Positions 58,350 to 64,000 of a DNA stretch of 64,000 nt are shown in pieces. A program made the position numbers and the translations under genes. This DNA comes from GW2011-AR15 sp964512765 (GTDB lineage: Archaea; Nanobdellota; Nanobdellia; Woesearchaeales; GW2011-AR15): positions 24,922 through 88,921 of the forward strand of contig CAZEKF010000005.1 of the NCBI GenBank assembly GCA_964512765.1. The letters are read 5' to 3'. The notes beneath the pieces are model-generated. The model searched no databases. It saw nothing but the letters and a program-made list of their open reading frames with translations, and was not told the origin of the DNA. Each line of letters begins with the position of its first letter. The first letter of the stretch is position 1.

Positions 58350-58468
58350 GTGGGCTTGACTGACTGAAAGGAAGGCAACCCACGTGTTTCCCTCAAGGTT
58401 CTCAAAAAAACTTTGTTTTTTTGGAACACCGAAAATCTTTGATTTTCGATTGCTTTTTTAAAGGCTTG
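58350..58468. repeat. Nested palindrome cluster
   Basis: GTGGG/CCCAC arms (58350-58383) are followed by an element bounded by TTTCCCTCAAGG (58387) and AAAGGCTTG (58460), the same ends as the 30-bp palindrome at 17101-17130. Between them are two extra hairpins: AAAAAAAC-TTT-GTTTTTTT within GTTC/GAAC arms, and CGAAAATC-TTT-GATTTTCG (58430-58448). The last has the same arms as the hairpin in the tRNA-Pro D-loop insertion. Confidence 0.55.
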
Positions 58469-58516
58469 GTTTAGATTAATTAACTTAATAAATGAATGAG
58501 AATATTGTAAATTCTT

Positions 58517-59698
58517 ATGAGGATAAAAAATAAGCATAATTTTGTCCAGAGAATTATCTTTGTTATTATAGTAATTCTGATAATAGTCTTCCTGACAAAG
58601 TATCAACTGTTTAGAACCAACAAAAGTGATCAAGCTAATCAATTTTATAAAATGGGCAGGGAATATTCTCGTAATAATGATATTTATGAAGTCATTGAAA
58701 TGTATGAGAAAGCTATTGAACTTGATCCAGATAATCCAGATTATTATGCAAAACTAGGTGATGTCTATTTAAAGGATCATGCCTACAATAAAGCAATTGA
58801 ATTCTACAAATACGCAGTAGATCTTGATTCAAATAATTCAGAGTTTGCTGGTAATCTTGGATGGATTTATTTTGAATGGAACATGTTTGATTTTGCAGAA
58901 GAGATGTTTAATAGATCACTTGAACTAAATCAAAATAATTATCTTTCGTATGTTGGATTGGGAATGATATCTTTGAGGATAAACAATTCATTAAAAGCCA
59001 AAGAAATGCTACAAAAAGCAATAGGCATAAATCCTGATGATGAAAGGATTTATGCTGACTATGGACGTGAATACCATATGCTTGAAGATTATGACCAATC
59101 AATAATTATGTTTAAGAAAGCCCTTGAAATAAATCCAAAGACTGTACATATGCTTTCATACGCAAGAGTTTTGATTAAAAGCCAAAAATATAATGAAGCT
59201 CAGAATGTAATAGAGCAATACTTAGAACAAAGTCATGAAGAATATAAGCCTTATTTCCTACTTGGTGTATTGTACCATCAGCAAGGTGAAAACACAAAAG
59301 CTAACCAAATGTTCAACAAAGCAATCAATGTTAATCCTGATGATCATTGGGTATATAATCGAATAGGCGGATATTATGATGAAATTGATGAATATGAGAA
59401 AGCTAAAGAATTCTATAAAAAGAGTTTGGAGAAGAACAGTAAAACTAATACTTGTCCTTATGAAGGATTAGGCGCGATTTATTATGAACAAGGAGATTAT
59501 GATACTGCAAAAAAATACCTCAATAAAGGAATTGAGATTGGTCCAGATGCAGAATTCAGAAAATATAATACTTTAGCTAAGATCTATATTAGTGAAGGCA
59601 AAATAAAAGAAGCTCGGCAACTTCTAGAAAAATCTATAGAAAATTATCCGCATGAGCATAACCTCGAAGCTAGAGACCTTTTAGCCAACATTACATAG
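58517..59698 (+). CDS. Membrane-anchored TPR-repeat protein
   Basis: 393 residues. Basic N-terminus and one membrane segment (IIFVIIVILIIVFL, residues about 14-28), then about ten 34-residue tetratricopeptide repeats with the A-x-x-x-x-x-A-I-x-L/I-x-P-x signature (AIELDPDNPDYYAKLGDVYL, ALEINPKTVHMLSYARVL). Likely a scaffold for protein complexes at the membrane. Confidence 0.85.
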   Translation: MRIKNKHNFVQRIIFVIIVILIIVFLTKYQLFRTNKSDQANQFYKMGREYSRNNDIYEVIEMYEKAIELDPDNPDYYAKLGDVYLKDHAYNKAIEFYKYAVDLDSNNSEFAGNLGWIYFEWNMFDFAEEMFNRSLELNQNNYLSYVGLGMISLRINNSLKAKEMLQKAIGINPDDERIYADYGREYHMLEDYDQSIIMFKKALEINPKTVHMLSYARVLIKSQKYNEAQNVIEQYLEQSHEEYKPYFLLGVLYHQQGENTKANQMFNKAINVNPDDHWVYNRIGGYYDEIDEYEKAKEFYKKSLEKNSKTNTCPYEGLGAIYYEQGDYDTAKKYLNKGIEIGPDAEFRKYNTLAKIYISEGKIKEARQLLEKSIENYPHEHNLEARDLLANIT

Positions 59699-59747
59699 AT
59701 TTAACTGTTGTCAGAATTCTAGAATTAATTAAAAAATTAAAATTAAT

Positions 59748-60386
59748 CTAATCCATTAACTCAACTTTGCAGAACGTGCACTTCTCTTTAAATTTTTCAC
59801 CGTCTGTTTTATCACCGACAATTTTACCGTAATGCATAGGTATAGCGATTTTTGGCATGATTTTTTCAACAGCTTGAGCAGCTTCTTCAACTGTCATTAC
59901 ATATGTGCCAGAAACAGGTAACAATGCTACGTCTACAGAAATTTCCTTCATTTCAGGTATAAAATCCGTGTCACCAGCATGATAGAATTTAAGATTATTA
60001 ATTTCAATAACATAACCAACCCATTCGTTTGCTTTGGGATGAAAGTCTTTGTTAGTATTATAAGCAGGCACTGCTTGCACTTTCACATCACCAAGGTTAA
60101 ATGAATCTCCAGGTTTGGCAAGTTTTAAGTTACCGCCTTGTACTTTACCAGATAATTTGCTTGTTGTGTCAGGCGTTGTTATGATTATTGTGTTCTCTTT
60201 TGTAAGTTTTTGCAGGTCTTTAATACTACAATGATCATAATGACCGTGAGTAATTAAAATAATATCTGCTTTATCATGACCGTGCACTTCGTACGGGTCA
60301 ATATATAAAATCTTACCAAAATCAAATTTAAATGATGAATGGCCTAGCCATTTAACTTTTATTCCTGAAAAATCAAGTTCTCTCAT
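59748..60386 (-). CDS. UPF0173 metal-dependent hydrolase (metallo-beta-lactamase fold)
   Basis: 212 residues. WLGHSSFKFD at the start, ITHGHYDHCS metal-binding motif, FYHAGDTDFIPEM, and PMHYGKI at the end match the YtkL/UPF0173 family. Substrate unknown. Starts 1 bp after rpe ends on the same strand. Confidence 0.9.
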   Translation of the reverse strand: MRELDFSGIKVKWLGHSSFKFDFGKILYIDPYEVHGHDKADIILITHGHYDHCSIKDLQKLTKENTIIITTPDTTSKLSGKVQGGNLKLAKPGDSFNLGDVKVQAVPAYNTNKDFHPKANEWVGYVIEINNLKFYHAGDTDFIPEMKEISVDVALLPVSGTYVMTVEEAAQAVEKIMPKIAIPMHYGKIVGDKTDGEKFKEKCTFCKVELMD

Positions 60387-60387
60387 T

Positions 60388-61032
60388 TTATTTTAACGCA
60401 TCTCTTAAATCATTAATAGCTTTTTCCTTATCTTTTTTTCCAAATATAGCAGATCCAGCAACAAAAACATTAGCTCCAGCGTCTGCTGCTTTTTTAATAG
60501 TCTCTTTGTTTACTCCGCCATCAATAATAATATCTTTTTTATAATTATACTTTGATCTTAACTCTTTTATTTTTTCTAACACTTCAGGTAAAAATTCCTG
60601 CCCAGCAAAACCAGCATAAACACTCATGATTGTAACAGCATCAATTTGATCTAAAACATCAATTAATAAAGAAAGTGGTTTGTCAGGGTTTAATGCTAAC
60701 CCAACTTCAACATTTAATTTCTTAATTTCATTGATTGCATTAACCAACTCTGTTTTATTAAACAGTTCAGCGTGAAAACTTATTCTTGAACAATATTTAG
60801 AAAAGTCTTCTGCGTACTTTACTGGGTCTGATATCATTAAATGACAGTCTAAATCTAACTTGGTGTTAATACCTTTAACAACTACTGGTCCTATTGTTAA
60901 GTTAGGGACGAAATGCGCGTCCATGACATCAACATGTATAGAATCCACATAAGGTTCAACTTCTTTTATCTCTTGATTTAATTTTCCAAAATCTGCAGAT
61001 AATATAGATGGAGAGATTTTATACATTTTCAT
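60388..61032 (-). CDS. rpe: Ribulose-phosphate 3-epimerase
   Basis: 214 residues. ISPSILSADFG, HVDVMDAHFVPNLTIGP, DCHLMISDP, SVYAGFAGQEF and IIDGGVNKET are the classic motifs with metal-binding His/Asp. Interconverts ribulose-5-P and xylulose-5-P. It overlaps rpiB by 14 bp, giving a compact non-oxidative pentose phosphate pair. Confidence 0.95.
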   Translation of the reverse strand: MKMYKISPSILSADFGKLNQEIKEVEPYVDSIHVDVMDAHFVPNLTIGPVVVKGINTKLDLDCHLMISDPVKYAEDFSKYCSRISFHAELFNKTELVNAINEIKKLNVEVGLALNPDKPLSLLIDVLDQIDAVTIMSVYAGFAGQEFLPEVLEKIKELRSKYNYKKDIIIDGGVNKETIKKAADAGANVFVAGSAIFGKKDKEKAINDLRDALK

Positions 61033-61459
61033 ACTCTTTAATCTTTTTTATTCTTCTTGCATGCCGTTCTTCATTTGTAAACTCTGTTTCTAAGAATACC
61101 TTAACAATTTCTTTTGTAGTTTCTTCGTTTGTCCAATCACCAGAAATACCAATTACATTTGCATTGTTATGCTCGCGTGCGTGTTTTGCAGATTTAACAT
61201 CAGAAACTGCAATAGCACTAACACCTTTTACTTTGTTAGCTGCAACAATAACACCTCCAGCAGATCTACAAAGTAATATTCCTTTATTATTTCCTTTTGC
61301 TACAGCTTCTGCAACTTTGAACGCATAATCTGGGTAATCGTCTTCTTTATCAAAATTAAGATTGCCTAAATCTTTGTACTCATACTCTAACTCATTAAGG
61401 AAATCTTTTATTTTTTCTTTTAACTTATAACCGCCATGGTCAGCACCAATAAATATCAT
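61019..61459 (-). CDS. rpiB: Ribose 5-phosphate isomerase B
   Basis: 146 residues. IGADHGGYKLKE at the start, LLCRSAGGVIVAANKVKGVSA with the active-site Cys (the family usually has C-G-T-G; here CRSAGG), and ARKHNNAN-like REHNNANVIG. Makes ribulose-5-P from ribose-5-P; together with Rpe this links PRPP supply to sugar phosphates. Confidence 0.93.
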   Translation of the reverse strand: MIFIGADHGGYKLKEKIKDFLNELEYEYKDLGNLNFDKEDDYPDYAFKVAEAVAKGNNKGILLCRSAGGVIVAANKVKGVSAIAVSDVKSAKHAREHNNANVIGISGDWTNEETTKEIVKVFLETEFTNEERHARRIKKIKEYENV

Positions 61460-61494
61460 AAATGTTAAAACAATTTAGAGTTATATATACTTTT

Positions 61495-61911
61495 CTAAAA
61501 TATTTTTCTTTTAAAAAACACTCTTGTCTCGCCAGTATAATTTAGTTTAGGTGTTTCTTTGGTTGTAGATGCATAATACGTCACAACTTTATCTTCTCCT
61601 GGTTCAAGTATAAACTCGTTTTGTGACACAGAAACAAAAGGTGATATGTCTCCTTTTATAGTTATGGACACAATTAACGGATCAGCATAATTATTAGAAA
61701 TCTCAATAATTCGTCTGGCAGTATTTCCAGGATAGACTTTGCCGAAATATATTGCGTCATCGTCAACATTAACTCCTATTTTATCAGCAACTTCTAACTG
61801 CATCCTTAAAACTCTTATCTCTTTAATATAATAAAAATTATAAAACAACATTCCGCCAAAAACAAGTACAAAACCAATAAGAATCATTAAAGCTAAAGTT
61901 TTATTTTTCAT
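61495..61911 (-). CDS. Anchored protein with Ig-like extracellular domain
   Basis: 138 residues. N-terminal membrane segment (ALMILIGFVLVFGGMLFYNFYYI) followed by a beta-rich domain (GNTARRIIEISNNYADPLIVSITIKGDISPFVSVSQNEFILEPGED), similar in style to archaeal CARDB/DUF916-type surface domains. Overlaps the upstream exported gene by 4 bp, so they likely work together at the cell surface. Confidence 0.6.
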   Translation of the reverse strand: MKNKTLALMILIGFVLVFGGMLFYNFYYIKEIRVLRMQLEVADKIGVNVDDDAIYFGKVYPGNTARRIIEISNNYADPLIVSITIKGDISPFVSVSQNEFILEPGEDKVVTYYASTTKETPKLNYTGETRVFFKRKIF

Positions 61912-63248
61912 TTTTTAGCTTGTTTTAAGATGTAACTAATTTTATCAGGCGCCCATCCTTTTTTAGTCATCATATCTTTAATATATTCGTCACTGTATTT
62001 TTCTTTAAGTTTTTTAACATGTTCAACTACACTTGGGTCAACTGTTTTTTCTCGTTTATGTTTTTTTTTCATGTACCCAAAAACCAAAACAAAGTTCAGT
62101 ATAACAAAAACAACAAGAAGTAAGATTAACGCGTTCATTGTTGTCAAGTAATCTATTATTTTAAATTTCCCAGGTATTTCATCAACAACATTTGAGTTAA
62201 TATTTTCGTCAATCTTTATAACACCTTCAGATTGTTTTGTTGATCCTTCATACTTTAGATTAATAACTGCCATATACTCTTGTTTTTTTAATCCAGTTGT
62301 GTCAAAGTATGCTTCAAGAACTTTATTTTCCCATGGTTCAAGTTCAATATTAACAGATTTGAAATCTTTAAGTTTGTTATCTTCCAAATCATGAATTTCA
62401 ATGTCTGCATATAAATCTTCAATCTTAGTGTTCCATGCACTTTCTACAATAATGTCAAATTTATTTATACTTTCATACTCAAACAATCTAGTGAAGTTAA
62501 TAACTTTAACATCTTTAGTTCCTATTTTAAACTCTTGTTCTTTTTCAGAAATTTCACCATCCCAATATAATGATGCAACTGTTTTATAATTACCTGGTTT
62601 TAATCCTGTTGTATCAAACTTTGTTTTTAAACCTCGAGTTTCCCTGGGTAAGATGTTAGTTTCTGTTTGTGATCGTAATGTTGTAACAATTTCTTCTGTT
62701 CCTAAATTAGTAATAACAAATTCTGCATAGGCACTATTAATAGTGGGTTCACCTAAATTTTCAACAGTTACTCCTAAATCTATTTTTTCATCAATATTCA
62801 TATTAGGTTGATGCAATGACCATTCAAGATATTTGTAAGGGTATAAAACAAAAATAATGTATCTAATAGCAACAGACGGCATTGCTCTTATTGCACCAGA
62901 TGCAGTTGAATCTATTCTAACAGCTACCCAGTTTTCGGTTTCTCCTGGCGTGTCTAATGATTCTGGCAGTTCAAGTTTAACAGTAAACCAACGTTCTTCG
63001 CCTGGTTGAACATTTTCTAATCTACTTGGTTCAAATGTTAAATACGGTGTAAGATCTGCACCTTTCAACGGATCATTAACTATAAAATAGTCTGCTACAT
63101 AATTTTCGCCGTTTTTTACCATAAAAGAATTTTCTAAAACAAGTCCAGGTTGAAAATCTTCTTCAATAATTAGTTTACTACCTGAAATGCTCAATCCAAA
63201 AACAGTAGTTGACAATAAAATAAAAATGATAAGGTGTTTTAATTTCAT
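61908..63248 (-). CDS. Exported multi-domain beta-sandwich protein, C-terminal anchor
   Basis: 446 residues. Signal peptide (LIIFILLSTTVFGLS), several Ig/CARDB-like domains (EPSRLENVQPGEERWFTVKLELP; PNMNIDEKIDLGVTVENLGEP; ELEPWENKVLEAYFDTTGL), then a membrane segment near residues 365-388 and a Lys-rich cytoplasmic tail ending in a short helical module (DMMTKKGWAPDKISYILKQAKK). Surface or cell-envelope role inferred. Confidence 0.7.
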   Translation of the reverse strand: MKLKHLIIFILLSTTVFGLSISGSKLIIEEDFQPGLVLENSFMVKNGENYVADYFIVNDPLKGADLTPYLTFEPSRLENVQPGEERWFTVKLELPESLDTPGETENWVAVRIDSTASGAIRAMPSVAIRYIIFVLYPYKYLEWSLHQPNMNIDEKIDLGVTVENLGEPTINSAYAEFVITNLGTEEIVTTLRSQTETNILPRETRGLKTKFDTTGLKPGNYKTVASLYWDGEISEKEQEFKIGTKDVKVINFTRLFEYESINKFDIIVESAWNTKIEDLYADIEIHDLEDNKLKDFKSVNIELEPWENKVLEAYFDTTGLKKQEYMAVINLKYEGSTKQSEGVIKIDENINSNVVDEIPGKFKIIDYLTTMNALILLLVVFVILNFVLVFGYMKKKHKREKTVDPSVVEHVKKLKEKYSDEYIKDMMTKKGWAPDKISYILKQAKK

Positions 63249-63285
63249 TATAATAAAAAAGAAATATTATGATTAATAAACTTTT

Positions 63286-63942
63286 CTAACTTGCTTCAGC
63301 TGCTGTGAATGTTATTGTTGAGTTTTCGTATGTTCCTGGATCTAAATCAGATGGGATCTTAACTTCAACATCGATTGTAATTTCATCAGATGTACTTGGC
63401 TGGTGGTCCATGTTATCACATACACTTTGGCTTGTTCCAATAAAAGTATGGTAACTGTCTGCACCCGCTGGAATCTCATCGCATGAACCTGATTCATTAT
63501 TCCGCATCTTCCAACTTAAGTTATATTCATAACTACCTGTATAGCCTGAGAAAAAAGTTGTCTCATTCGGACCAATAACAGTGATTGTAACGTTTCTGTT
63601 ACCATCGTTTTCTATTCTTAAAGGACCAGGTGATTCACTAGCAGTCCAACAATCATTACCGTTTGAATCATTGAAAACATGTTCTGCTCTTAATGTTGCG
63701 TTGTTTGCACATGCTGCATTACTAGTGTTAACATAGCCTGAACCAAAATCTATTGTATCAGTGTTCATAATAATGCTAATGGTGTTTGATACTATCAATG
63801 ACACATTTCCTTGGCCAGTTGTTGCTCGTGCTGTTAATTGTTCTGGTGCAGAACTTAACCTGTTTAAAGTTACAAGTGTAGAAACCACGGTCAATGACAT
63901 TGTAAATAATACTAAAAATGCCAATACTTTGTTTGATACCAT
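63286..63942 (-). CDS. Exported Asn/Thr/Ser-rich protein, tandem paralogue 1
   Basis: 218 residues. N-terminal membrane/signal segment (VLAFLVLFTMSLTVVSTLVTL), then a beta-rich domain full of N-x-S/T sites and four to six Cys (possible disulfides), ending GTYENSTITFTAAEAS. The same ending occurs in the next frame upstream (63946-64000), showing a tandem duplication. Possibly a pilin-like or surface-layer component. Confidence 0.65.
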   Translation of the reverse strand: MVSNKVLAFLVLFTMSLTVVSTLVTLNRLSSAPEQLTARATTGQGNVSLIVSNTISIIMNTDTIDFGSGYVNTSNAACANNATLRAEHVFNDSNGNDCWTASESPGPLRIENDGNRNVTITVIGPNETTFFSGYTGSYEYNLSWKMRNNESGSCDEIPAGADSYHTFIGTSQSVCDNMDHQPSTSDEITIDVEVKIPSDLDPGTYENSTITFTAAEAS

Positions 63943-63945
63943 TGT

Positions 63946-64000
63946 TTAGCTTGCCTCTGCAGCTGTAAAGGTTATAGTAGAGTTTTCGTATGTACCTGGG
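63946..64000 (-). CDS. Tandem paralogue 2 (only the C-terminal end is in the window)
   Basis: The frame enters from the window edge and ends with PGTYENSTITFTAAEAS then TAA, identical to the last 17 residues of the 63286-63942 protein, with several silent DNA differences. The start lies beyond the window. Confidence 0.65.
   Translation of the reverse strand, partial: PGTYENSTITFTAAEAS

Overview
The window looks like a chromosomal segment of a low-GC archaeon, most likely a DPANN-type lineage (Woesearchaeota/Pacearchaeota-like; the exact lineage is inference). Archaeal markers are aCPSF1, a proteasome beta subunit, ribosomal proteins eS1 and eL43, Rpo12, Pcc1, prefoldin beta, RNase P Rpp21, class I CCA-adding enzyme, SEC11-type signal peptidase, SecD/SecF, SRP 7S RNA and intron-containing tRNAs. 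Many genes are compact or overlapping, and many have a TATA-like box about 25-30 bp before the start codon, which suggests leaderless mRNAs. No CRISPR array, prophage, IS element or replication origin was recognised.

Layout. 1-6.2 kb: DsbA-like thioredoxin protein, membrane proteins, DHH phosphoesterase, a truncated Dph2, a kinase-fold protein with degraded catalytic residues, several very small ORFs and Rpp21. 6.2-18.4 kb: a structured palindromic element, a coiled-coil protein, eS1, intein-containing GyrB, CCA enzyme, secreted/membrane proteins, tRNA-Pro with insertions in its D and T loops, and an informational operon (eL43-Rpo12-Pcc1-prefoldin beta-UPF0147). 18.4-21.7 kb: MscS, PCMT, Map, MFS.

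21.7-31.6 kb holds the most striking locus: one long minus-strand histidine operon. From its promoter it reads short leader ORFs/repeats, tRNA-His(GTG), hisG, hisD, hisC-HAD fusion, hisB, hisH, hisF, hisA-hisI-hisE triple fusion, a metallopeptidase-like gene, and hisS with an AlaX-like N-terminal domain. All steps from PRPP to histidine can be assigned if the HAD domain is the histidinol-phosphatase, and the same unit carries the tRNA and its synthetase. The conserved starts of both HisG and HisA lie upstream of any in-frame ATG/GTG/TTG codon.

31.7-45.9 kb: GNAT, glycosyltransferase, a disulfide oxidoreductase next to a thiol-redox cluster (a 20-aa CPFC peptide, a thioredoxin-like lipoprotein, CcdA), an OB-fold protein, radical SAM protein, NnrE, M28 peptidase, a LysRS fused to a DUF2000/PTH2-like domain and an HD domain, PspC, nucleases and an aminotransferase. 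46-64 kb: antiporter, MraZ-like protein, CutA, SecDF, a phosphotransferase-fold protein, proteasome beta, aCPSF1, signal peptidase, SRP RNA, an HTH regulator, AlaX, a TPR protein, pentose-phosphate enzymes (Rpe, RpiB) and a run of exported proteins ending in tandem paralogues cut by the window edge.

Short palindromes, mostly with three-base loops, recur between genes and inside the tRNA-Pro insertions. They look like a dispersed element family.
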